64,000 nucleotides of DNA, taken from positions 310,001 through 374,000 of the forward strand of contig NZ_JBQKUO010000004.1 in the NCBI RefSeq assembly GCF_052156635.1, in the 5' to 3' direction. The position numbers and the translations under genes are program-made. The stretch is from Nitrospina sp052156635. Lineage in GTDB: Bacteria > Nitrospinota > Nitrospinia > Nitrospinales > Nitrospinaceae. The notes under the pieces were generated by a model that worked only from the letters and a program-made list of their open reading frames with translations, was not told the DNA's origin and made no database searches. Shown piece after piece: positions 18,625-25,738 of this stretch (position 1 is its first letter; the number at the start of each line of letters is the position of its first letter).

Positions 18625-18810
18625 ATGCCGCAGTACGACCATACCTGCAAAAAATGCAAACACAATTTCGTAGTGGAGATGCGCATCTCCGAGGTGGGCA
18701 ACAAGGAAGTGACCTGCCCCAAGTGCAAGAAGTCGAAGGACGTCGAACGGCTCGTGACCAACACCTCGTACTGGTCCGAGAGCGTCGACCGCTACCGCTG
18801 GGACAAGTGA
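18625..18810 (+). CDS. FmdB-type zinc-ribbon protein
   Basis: The 61-residue product MPQYDHTCKKCKHNFVV... has the FmdB-family start (PxYxYxCxxCxxxF) and a second CPKCKK pair, so four cysteines can hold one zinc. The family is small and regulatory in name only; its molecular role is not settled. GAGGA stands eight bases before ATG 18625. It lies 48 bases after cmoA and just before tRNA-Pro. Confidence 0.85.
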   Translation: MPQYDHTCKKCKHNFVVEMRISEVGNKEVTCPKCKKSKDVERLVTNTSYWSESVDRYRWDK

Positions 18811-18863
18811 CCGGCGGGCAGACACATTGAAGTTTTACATTTAAAGACGATACCGAAAACGGT

Positions 18864-18940
18864 CGGGATGTAGCGCAGCCTGGTAGCGCACCTCGTTCGG
18901 GACGAGGGGGCCGGAGGTTCAAATCCTCTCATCCCGACCA
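18864..18940 (+). tRNA. tRNA-Pro (CGG)
   Basis: The 77-base cloverleaf has acceptor stem CGGGATG/CATCCCG, D arm GCGCAGCCTGGTAGCGC, anticodon loop TTCGGGA on a CCTCG/CGAGG stem, T arm with GGTTCAAATCC, and an encoded CCA. The anticodon CGG reads CCG proline codons. Confidence 0.98.
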
Positions 18941-18949
18941 GTTTTATTG

Positions 18950-18988
18950 AAAGGGTTGGCTTTTCAAAGCCAACCCTTTTTGTTTTTA
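18950..18988 (+). terminator. Rho-independent terminator after tRNA-Pro
   Basis: AAAGGGTTGGCTTT pairs with AAAGCCAACCCTTT around a tiny loop, followed by TTTTTGTTTTT. The symmetric A and T runs could also serve the converging histidine kinase gene. Confidence 0.92.
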
Positions 18989-19002
18989 TGGCACGATAGA
19001 AA

Positions 19003-20622
19003 TTATTTTACGGGAAGTAAAAAGTAAAAAGTGGAGCCATGGCCGGGTTGGCTGACGACGCCCACCTCGCCGCCGTGCAGGGTGATGATCTTCTTCACGA
19101 TGGCGAGGCCCAACCCCGTCGCTTTTTCCTGCCCGGTCGGCTTACTGCTCAAGGTCTGAAATTCCCCGAACAACAGCTTCTGCTCTTCCTCCGAAAGGCC
19201 GACTCCCTGGTCTTTCACCGAAAACTGGATTTTGTCTCCCTGCAATTCGGTGGTAACCAGAACGGTTGAGGCTGGTGGGGAGAACTTGATGGCGTTGCTC
19301 AAAAAATTGTTGATGGACTGGATGAGCGCGTCTTTATCGAACGGAAACGGCGGCACCTTGGCCAGGTCCTGCTTGATGCAGATTTCCTTTTTGTTGGCCA
19401 CGATCTGATTGAGGCTCACCTGTTCCTCGATAATGGGATTGATGTCCTGGATCATCCGGTTGATCTCAATTTTCCCCTGCTCGATCTTGGAGATGTCCAG
19501 CAGGTTTTCCAGAAGATGGATCATGTGGCCGCTGGCGTTGTAAATCTTATCGAAGAACCTGCGGTGCTTGTCACTCACGCCCTGCGTGCATTCATCCCGC
19601 AACGCTTCGCTGAACGTGCGGATGACGTACACCGGGTTGCGCAGGTCGTGCGCCGCAATGCCCAGAAACTTGTTCTTCAGCTCGTTCATCTTGGTCAACG
19701 TTTCGTTCTGTTCCTGGATGATGGCCTCCGCCCGGCGGTGTTCGATGGCGTCGGCGATCAATCCCCCCATCGACTTCAAAATCTCCGGGCTTCGTTCGTA
19801 CCACGACGGATTTGAATTGGTGTACAGGAACAAAACGCCCACCATCTTGTCCCGGCTTTTGAGGGGAATGATGTAATGCCCGTGCGCGGTCATGCCCTCG
19901 TACTTCCGCTCGTGCCGTGGATCCGAAAAGCAGTTGTTGCTGACCAGCATCTCCCCGCTCATGGCCACCCGCCCGCACAGGCATTCGCCAAAAGGCACCT
20001 CCGCATCCTGCCGGTGAAATTCTTCCGGAAAATCACCAACCGTGGTGTACAGGCGCAGAACTTTTTTCTCATGGTCTGCAATGAACACTCCCGCCTTGTA
20101 CTCGATTCTCAGCTCGCTCAACCTTATGATCTCCTCCACGGCGCGGCTCAGCATTTGGGGAAGCGGATCCTGTGTCTGCAGAATTTTGGACACATTGTGT
20201 AGAGCGGTGTACTCCATGTTGCGACGCAGGGTTTCCTCGTGGGCCTGAAGCTGGGCGGTCGTGCCGTGCAGAATGGCAACGAAGTGAGAAATCCGGTCGG
20301 CGGGGTCCGAGATGGGAAAGATGGTGACGTCCGCAGGGAAGACCGTCCCGTCCCGTTTTTTATTCACCATCTGCCCGCTCCAGATGTTTCCGGACATAAG
20401 CATATCCCACATGCTGTTGTAAAAACTCTCCGGATGATGTCCGCTCTTTAAAATGCGCCCGCTTTTGCCGACCACATCGTCTCCACGAAATCCGGTGAGC
20501 AGTTCGAACGCGGGGTTGACGTGGCTGATCACACCGTCCGGGTCGGTGATGTATATTGCCTCCGGAAACGAATCGGAGATCCGCGACAACTTCTGCCTTT
20601 TAAAAAGATCCAGCTCTTTCAT
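19003..20622 (-). CDS. PAS-GAF sensor histidine kinase
   Basis: The 539-residue protein has no membrane segment. An N-terminal PAS domain (about residues 10-125: YITDPDGVISHVNPAF, TGF) is followed by a GAF domain (about 140-300, with ECLCGRVAMSG), a HisKA dimerisation domain with the phospho-acceptor box AAHDLRNP near residue 330, and an ATPase domain with N box (NNFLSNAIKFSP), G1 (DQGVGL) and G2 (GLGLAI) motifs. It is therefore probably a catalytically complete cytosolic sensor; the signal is unknown. A good AAGGTGA site precedes the ATG. It lies 46 bases downstream of the FadL-type gene on the same strand. Confidence 0.92.
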   Translation of the reverse strand: MKELDLFKRQKLSRISDSFPEAIYITDPDGVISHVNPAFELLTGFRGDDVVGKSGRILKSGHHPESFYNSMWDMLMSGNIWSGQMVNKKRDGTVFPADVTIFPISDPADRISHFVAILHGTTAQLQAHEETLRRNMEYTALHNVSKILQTQDPLPQMLSRAVEEIIRLSELRIEYKAGVFIADHEKKVLRLYTTVGDFPEEFHRQDAEVPFGECLCGRVAMSGEMLVSNNCFSDPRHERKYEGMTAHGHYIIPLKSRDKMVGVLFLYTNSNPSWYERSPEILKSMGGLIADAIEHRRAEAIIQEQNETLTKMNELKNKFLGIAAHDLRNPVYVIRTFSEALRDECTQGVSDKHRRFFDKIYNASGHMIHLLENLLDISKIEQGKIEINRMIQDINPIIEEQVSLNQIVANKKEICIKQDLAKVPPFPFDKDALIQSINNFLSNAIKFSPPASTVLVTTELQGDKIQFSVKDQGVGLSEEEQKLLFGEFQTLSSKPTGQEKATGLGLAIVKKIITLHGGEVGVVSQPGHGSTFYFLLPVK

Positions 20623-20668
20623 GGCATCACCTTCTCTTTTTCGAGGGACCTTCCCTGCCAGCCCGGCC

Positions 20669-22063
20669 TCAGAACAGCAACCGAAAATTCACCACGCCGA
20701 CATGAAAGATCGTGTCCCAGCGGCCAATGACCGGGGGCCGGCGGTTGCGGCTGATGGTTCGCGAGTCGTAAGCCACCACCTGGTACGCCAGATCCACTCC
20801 CACCCCTTCCAGAGCGAACTCTTTTTTGTTTTTACCGCCGCACCGGAACCAGCCGAAGAAACTTCCCTGCTTTTCACACATCCAGCCAAAGCCGACGGAG
20901 TAGGCGTTGTACTCGGAGTCCGGCACCGCGGGCGAAAAGGTGAACTCCGGAACCGGCGATTCCGACCGGACATAGCCCGCCCGCACCGAGGCCGTCCAGC
21001 CCGGCTGGTCCAGCCAGTAGCGCCATTTGTATTCGGTGCCCACCATCCAGACCCACGCCCCCTTCCAGTTCAGCGGGAACGGCAGGGTCGCGCCGTTGGA
21101 CAGGGTCACATCGATATCCTTGAGCGAACTCCAGTCCGCATACTCCACGTCGACTTCCAGTTTCCATTCGCGGCGCCGGTCACGAAGAGGCCAGTACGCC
21201 ACCGCTCCGGTAAAAATCTGCGGCAACTCAAGCTGGGCGAAGGCATCCGCGGATTTGTTTCCCCCAACAAGAAACGCCCCTTCCAGGTCCAGCGTCACCT
21301 GACTGCGATAAACAAACGCCAGGTTGAGGATGGGCTGGCGGTCTTCATCCCATATTGCCGTATACAGAATGCCCACATTGAACCCGACACCGGAATCCTT
21401 TCCGTTCAACTCCAGAGGCGTACCCAGCGGGATGCCCAACGGACCAAACTCCGGTCCGGCATTCAGCTTCTGTTCCAGGTGCCCCTCACCGATGAAATCG
21501 AAAAACGTGTAAATGTCCAACCCCACTCCGATGGAAACCCGGTCATGAAACGCGTAGGCCACAGTCGGTTTGAAATCGACCAGCGAAAGCTGGTTGCGCG
21601 TGGATACGGTGTTGAAGGGTCCCTGGTCCGGGTACTTGTTGATCAAACCGAAGGGCGAAGTGATGCCCAGGCCGACCGCCATTCCTTCCACAGATTCGAT
21701 GCCGAGGCTTTTCAAGTCCGAGGTCAGATAAAAATGCGAAGGCGGGGGATAGGCAACGGTTCCGTCCAGGGTGCCTTTCGTCTTACTGCCATTGGGGCGA
21801 GTGAATGTAGTTTTGCCGCCCACCAGAATCACCCCGCCGGAAACCTGGATTCCGGAAAGCCGGGCAATGCCTGCGGGGTTGAAATGAATGGCCGATGGAT
21901 CGTCCGCCTGGGCGGAGAAAGCCGTCCCTTGACCGGTGGCGGCCGCTCCCTGATCCAGAATTCTGAATGCTTCGGCCTGAACAACGGGTGCGCGAAAAAG
22001 ATTCGTCAATATTAGAGAGGCAATAATGGGACCGAGCATGCAAATGAACCGTTTCATCTGCAT
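20669..22063 (-). CDS. FadL/OmpP1/TodX-family outer-membrane protein
   Basis: The 464-residue product has a signal peptide (about residues 1-30, ending VVQAEA), then the FadL-family N-terminal segment GQGTAFSAQADDPSAIHFNPAGIARL including the NPAG motif. The rest is alternating beta strands and ends in an aromatic strand, VVNFRLLF. Members form 14-strand barrels that take hydrophobic compounds such as fatty acids or aromatics across the outer membrane; the substrate here is unknown. ATG 22063 follows GGAGG by nine bases; a second in-frame ATG lies two codons on. The regulator gene upstream on the same strand may control it. Confidence 0.85.
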   Translation of the reverse strand: MQMKRFICMLGPIIASLILTNLFRAPVVQAEAFRILDQGAAATGQGTAFSAQADDPSAIHFNPAGIARLSGIQVSGGVILVGGKTTFTRPNGSKTKGTLDGTVAYPPPSHFYLTSDLKSLGIESVEGMAVGLGITSPFGLINKYPDQGPFNTVSTRNQLSLVDFKPTVAYAFHDRVSIGVGLDIYTFFDFIGEGHLEQKLNAGPEFGPLGIPLGTPLELNGKDSGVGFNVGILYTAIWDEDRQPILNLAFVYRSQVTLDLEGAFLVGGNKSADAFAQLELPQIFTGAVAYWPLRDRRREWKLEVDVEYADWSSLKDIDVTLSNGATLPFPLNWKGAWVWMVGTEYKWRYWLDQPGWTASVRAGYVRSESPVPEFTFSPAVPDSEYNAYSVGFGWMCEKQGSFFGWFRCGGKNKKEFALEGVGVDLAYQVVAYDSRTISRNRRPPVIGRWDTIFHVGVVNFRLLF

Positions 22064-22178
22064 ACACCTTTTCCTCCAGTTCGCTGCGGTTTCCCTCGCT
22101 TGCTAAATTCAATTTTTTTCTATTCGCCCATCGGCCCGGTTCCTTTGAGATTATCTGGAGAAGAGCAAATCCGCATGA

Positions 22179-23348
22179 TCAAGGTCCTTCATCAGGAAGA
22201 CTCATTTTCGAAAAAAACTGCTCCCGGGTTTGAACGTTCAGCTTTTCAAAAATTTGCTGAATGTTTTCCTGGACCCGCTCCGGGCTGATAAACAAACGCG
22301 CGGCAATGGCCACCGGTTCCATGCCATCCAGCAACAGGCAGGAAACTTCCATCTGCACCTTGTCGAGCCCCGCCTCCTGCATGGCCAGGTTGCGCAGGGA
22401 ATACGGATCTTCCACCGGTTTCATCTGAAGCAGCCAGCACGGGTCCTGCCCCCAGTTTTTTCTTTCCAGCATGCACAGGTTCAATCGAAAGACGCCTTCC
22501 GGTAACTGGTAAAAGACCAGTTCCACGGGAGAACTCTGGATTTCGAAAGGCGGTTCGAAGCGGGAAATTTCCCGGCTGAGGATCCGCATCAACTCCGGCG
22601 GAATCATCTGCCCGGTGCTCACGCCCACCACCTCGGTGAACACGCGGTTGCAGAACAGAACCCGCATGTTGGAATGAAACAGCGCAATGCCCGTAGGCAC
22701 CTCCACCAAAGCGTCCACCAGGGAACGGTAGCGTTTCAGCTCGTCATTCAGGATGATGGTTTTGATGGTCTGCAACAGGTGGGGACGCAATAACTCCAGA
22801 ACCCGGATGTCGCGAAGGGTGAAGTTTTTATCGTATTGATCCACCATTTCGATGGGAGCGTGCCGGTGGATTCCCAGGCCATGGGTGATTTCCGGCTGGT
22901 CGAACGTCGCCAGGAAATTAGCGATCGGGTTGAGGTACAGCCAGGAGTCGCGGACATACTCCGGGTTCTCCGCGAAAAACTGGTCCTTTTCCCTGACAAA
23001 CACTTCGCGGGGAATGTCCACATCCACCGCCACGACTGGGCGGGCCACCCGTTCCAGCATGGTTGGGATGGATTTGATGTAAGGAATGGAATCGGAAAGC
23101 TGGTTGAAGTCTTCCTGCGGAACGCCCACGCAATCCACCAGGCCTACCTGCCCCAGCGATTTGCTGGTGAAATCCATGTTGATCCAGCCGTACAATGCGG
23201 AGTCCGCTTCGAACAAAGGGAGCACGTGACTGCTGAACACACCGCGAAGCGCTTCCCGCGTCTCGCACCCATGAAACTGGGTGATGGTATCGAGAATGGC
23301 CAGATAATCTTTTTCCGGAATGGAGACAGGACACGAATTTTGAACCAT
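22179..23348 (-). CDS. LuxR-type transcriptional regulator with a long N-terminal sensor region
   Basis: The 389-residue product ends in a LuxR-like helix-turn-helix (about residues 325-380: LDKVQMEVSCLLLDGMEPVAIA...ISPERVQENI), somewhat divergent from the consensus. The first 300 residues look like a GAF- or PAS-type sensor pair: a helical N-terminus and a later segment GIALFHSNMRVLFCNRVFTEVV that reads like a PAS core. GGAGG lies seven bases ahead of the ATG. It is 115 bases upstream of the FadL-type gene in the same direction, so lipid- or aromatic-responsive control of that porin is a reasonable guess. Confidence 0.72.
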   Translation of the reverse strand: MVQNSCPVSIPEKDYLAILDTITQFHGCETREALRGVFSSHVLPLFEADSALYGWINMDFTSKSLGQVGLVDCVGVPQEDFNQLSDSIPYIKSIPTMLERVARPVVAVDVDIPREVFVREKDQFFAENPEYVRDSWLYLNPIANFLATFDQPEITHGLGIHRHAPIEMVDQYDKNFTLRDIRVLELLRPHLLQTIKTIILNDELKRYRSLVDALVEVPTGIALFHSNMRVLFCNRVFTEVVGVSTGQMIPPELMRILSREISRFEPPFEIQSSPVELVFYQLPEGVFRLNLCMLERKNWGQDPCWLLQMKPVEDPYSLRNLAMQEAGLDKVQMEVSCLLLDGMEPVAIAARLFISPERVQENIQQIFEKLNVQTREQFFSKMSLPDEGP

Positions 23349-23604
23349 GACCGCCCCTCCAAAAGCGGCGTTCCCGGGCCGCTTTCAAGTCGATTGGTAA
23401 AATTCTGATTTTCCCGTTCTTATGCTCAATTAATATTTATCCATCCGGTCCAACCCGCAATAGGTAGTCCTAAACATTCTTCCATTACATATCGGGGCAA
23501 GGCAACCCGGCTCAAAACCGGCATAATTTAGCCAAAGTTATCCGAAGAAATGCCACATACCAAAAGGCATAGCGATAGTATTGGGAAATCGAAGGAAGAT
23601 TTGC

Positions 23605-24057
23605 TTATTCCAGGGTGGGTACGCCTTTTCCGGTTTCGACGTAGGCTTTCAGGCTGGTGTGAATAAAAAATTCCCACACGTCACTGCACACCTCATTGCA
23701 TTCCAGTCGGCTCAGGCCAACATGCGTGAAGATGAGGCGCGCACCTTCATCCAACGATTTAATTCCGAAAAGGACTTCGGTCCCGACCCAGTCACGGGGA
23801 TCGCTGGAGACACCCGACGGGTGTTCGGCCTCGACGCATTTCCAATGAACGAGCCGATTGGGCTCCAGTTTTTCCACCCGCATGCGCGCAAAGAAACCTG
23901 TTTTTGGAAAACGCATGGTGGCAACCGACCCTTCTTCCCCGTCGAACTCGGTGAATACCGTCCACCATCCGCGAATGCCGTCGCGGGTTCCCACTGCACG
24001 AAACAAAGATGGGGCGTCCGCGCGCACAGTCAATTCCGTTTTGAAATCATTTTCCAT
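23605..24057 (-). CDS. SRPBCC (AHSA1-like) domain protein
   Basis: The 150-residue product has the START/SRPBCC layout: an N-terminal strand FKTELTVRADAPSLFRAV, GWWTVFTEFDGEEGS, then MRFP, VHWKC, LIFTHVGL and a long C-terminal helix. This fold encloses a hydrophobic ligand pocket; no ligand can be named. ATG 24057 is preferred because GGAGG lies eight bases upstream; the open frame continues 24 codons further upstream without a ribosome site. The 23349-23604 gap beyond its stop is AT-mixed and shows no gene. Confidence 0.7.
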   Translation of the reverse strand: MENDFKTELTVRADAPSLFRAVGTRDGIRGWWTVFTEFDGEEGSVATMRFPKTGFFARMRVEKLEPNRLVHWKCVEAEHPSGVSSDPRDWVGTEVLFGIKSLDEGARLIFTHVGLSRLECNEVCSDVWEFFIHTSLKAYVETGKGVPTLE

Positions 24058-24130
24058 CACCGCCACCTCCTGAAAATCTTGCGCAAACATTTGATTTTCA
24101 CTTAATAAGAGAAAGTTGGATATGCCCATT

Positions 24131-24158
24131 TTGCGTGTAAATATTATTCCGATAATAC
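24131..24158 (+). promoter_or_regulatory. Putative promoter of the cold-shock gene
   Basis: TTGCGT (24131-24136) and TAATAC (24153-24158) are 16 bases apart. If used, it gives an untranslated leader of about 250 bases. Within 24165-24417 a perfect nine-pair hairpin (24262-24270 with 24276-24284) and a GGGTTGG/CCAACCC pairing can be seen. Confidence 0.45.
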
Positions 24159-24417
24159 TAGGAAATTGATACCAATTCTGCTATGGTTGTGTCGTTGGAA
24201 AGCGGCCGCCACAGGGGGAGGTGGGTGCTTCAGACGGGAGAATCTGTCCTCCTCCGCAGAACCATATAAAGCGTTTTTATATGGGTGCGGTCACAAGGGT
24301 TGGATTGCCCGTCTCGGTTCGATAAAACCCCGGGATTACCCAACCCAGTAAAAACAGGGAACGCACTTTCGGCACAAGGACGGGGGGTTCCCACCAATTT
24401 GTAGGAGTTTATTCGGT

Positions 24418-24618
24418 ATGTCTGAAGGCAGAGTCAAGTGGTTCAATCAAAGCAAGGGTTATGGTTTTATCGAAGCCGATGATGGCAAAGACTATTTTGT
24501 CCATTTCTCGGAAATCCAGGTTGAGGGATTCAAAACCCTTCAAGAGGGTCAATTGGTGGAATTCGAAGGGAGCATGGGCAAAAAAGGTCCGCAGGCCTCA
24601 AAAGTCGTTCCCAAGTAA
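24418..24618 (+). CDS. Cold-shock protein (CspA family)
   Basis: The 66-residue product is a single cold-shock domain with both RNA-binding motifs, KGYGFIE (RNP1) and YFVHFSEI (RNP2). Such proteins bind single-stranded RNA or DNA and act as RNA chaperones. Length is exactly that of the family. TAGGAG lies ten bases before the ATG. The long leader and the terminator after it make it a single-gene unit, and leader-mediated control of translation is likely by analogy with E. coli cspA. Confidence 0.95.
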   Translation: MSEGRVKWFNQSKGYGFIEADDGKDYFVHFSEIQVEGFKTLQEGQLVEFEGSMGKKGPQASKVVPK

Positions 24619-24633
24619 TTTCGGCGCTCTCTT

Positions 24634-24675
24634 AATCCGGCGGGGCCTGGTCGCAGGCTCCGCCGGATTTTTTTT
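24634..24675 (+). terminator. Rho-independent terminator after the cold-shock gene
   Basis: AATCCGGCGG pairs with CCGCCGGATT, with an inner GGCC/GGC pairing, and a run of eight or more T follows. Confidence 0.92.
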
Positions 24676-24714
24676 GCCTGAAAACGGCCGCAGCGGAATC
24701 AAACGGGAGTGGAT

Positions 24715-25623
24715 TCAAACCAGGGTGATCAACGTCACTTCCGGGGGGCAAAGCAGACGGATGGGAACGACGAGGTGGCCCACCCCGCGCGTCACATACG
24801 TCTGCCGGTGGCCATCCCGGGCGAGTCCTTCCATGTATTTTCGTTGGCGCACTCCCGCCTGAAACGGCGCGCCGATGAAGGGAAGCTTGATCTGACCGCC
24901 ATGGGTGTGACCGGACAGGATCAGATCGACCTTGTGGGAGGGATAGAGGATTTCGTTCACTTCCGGGTTGTGGCTGAGCAGGACACGTACCATGTCCTCC
25001 GGTATGTCCTTCAACGCCTCACCGGGCGAGCAGGTCGTCTGCCAGTAATCGTCCACTCCGGCGAGGATGATGGAATCGCCGCCGCGTTCGACCCGCACAT
25101 TGCGGTTGCGCAACCACTGCGCACCGAATCCCTGCTCGAACTCGCGCTCCAGCATCGACGTCGCCTCCGGCCCACTCCAGTAATCATGGTTGCCCAGCAC
25201 GGCGTAAATACCCGACGGCGCTTTCAATCCGGAAAACGCCTCGACTATGTTCATTATATATTCCGGTTCGAACCCGTGAGGCGGCTCTCCGGGAAAGTGG
25301 AAGGTGTGGCCGATGAAATCACCGGTCAGGGCGATCATGTCCGGCTTCGTCGTCATCAGCAATTCGGCGGCGCTTTGCAGATGGTCTTTGGAAACGATGG
25401 GTGAGGAATGGAGGTCGCTGAGCAGGCCGATGGTGAATCCGCGGAACGCGGGAGGCAGGTTGCGGATGGTGATTTCCACCCGCTCCAGGCGGATGTTGGA
25501 ACTCCACGTACCGGCGTAGCCGTGACCGACACCCGCACCACTCACGGCAAACACGCCCAGCATGCCTTTCAAAAAAGACCGGCGGGGAATCGGTTTTTTA
25601 AAAAAATCGAAATGAAATCTCAA
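24715..25623 (-). CDS. Tat-exported metallophosphoesterase (YaeI-like)
   Basis: The product (about 302 residues) begins with a twin-arginine signal, IPRRSFLKGMLGVFAVSG, so export by Tat is likely. The calcineurin-type phosphoesterase domain is complete: LLSDLHSS, LTGDFIG, LGNHDYW, LSHNPE and SGHTHGGQ. It should be a two-metal hydrolase acting on a phosphate ester, possibly a lipid or nucleotide, on the outer face of the inner membrane. TTG 25623 is chosen because GGGAGG lies ten bases upstream; an in-frame TTG six codons earlier lacks this. It is downstream of polA on the same strand with a 115-base gap. Confidence 0.85.
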   Translation of the reverse strand: MRFHFDFFKKPIPRRSFLKGMLGVFAVSGAGVGHGYAGTWSSNIRLERVEITIRNLPPAFRGFTIGLLSDLHSSPIVSKDHLQSAAELLMTTKPDMIALTGDFIGHTFHFPGEPPHGFEPEYIMNIVEAFSGLKAPSGIYAVLGNHDYWSGPEATSMLEREFEQGFGAQWLRNRNVRVERGGDSIILAGVDDYWQTTCSPGEALKDIPEDMVRVLLSHNPEVNEILYPSHKVDLILSGHTHGGQIKLPFIGAPFQAGVRQRKYMEGLARDGHRQTYVTRGVGHLVVPIRLLCPPEVTLITLV

Positions 25624-25738
25624 GACCGGCGCGCCTCCCAAACGTTCCTTCTATTATCGCGAGCAGGCACCCGGTAAATCCACAAAAAAGAAACGGTCGA
25701 ATGCCGCTCCACTCCACAACGCCGAATTTCATGCGTAT

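Noticed and set aside
20453..22015. A 520-codon open frame on the plus strand
   Set aside because: Antisense to the FadL-type gene and the kinase start; no domain and no ribosome site.
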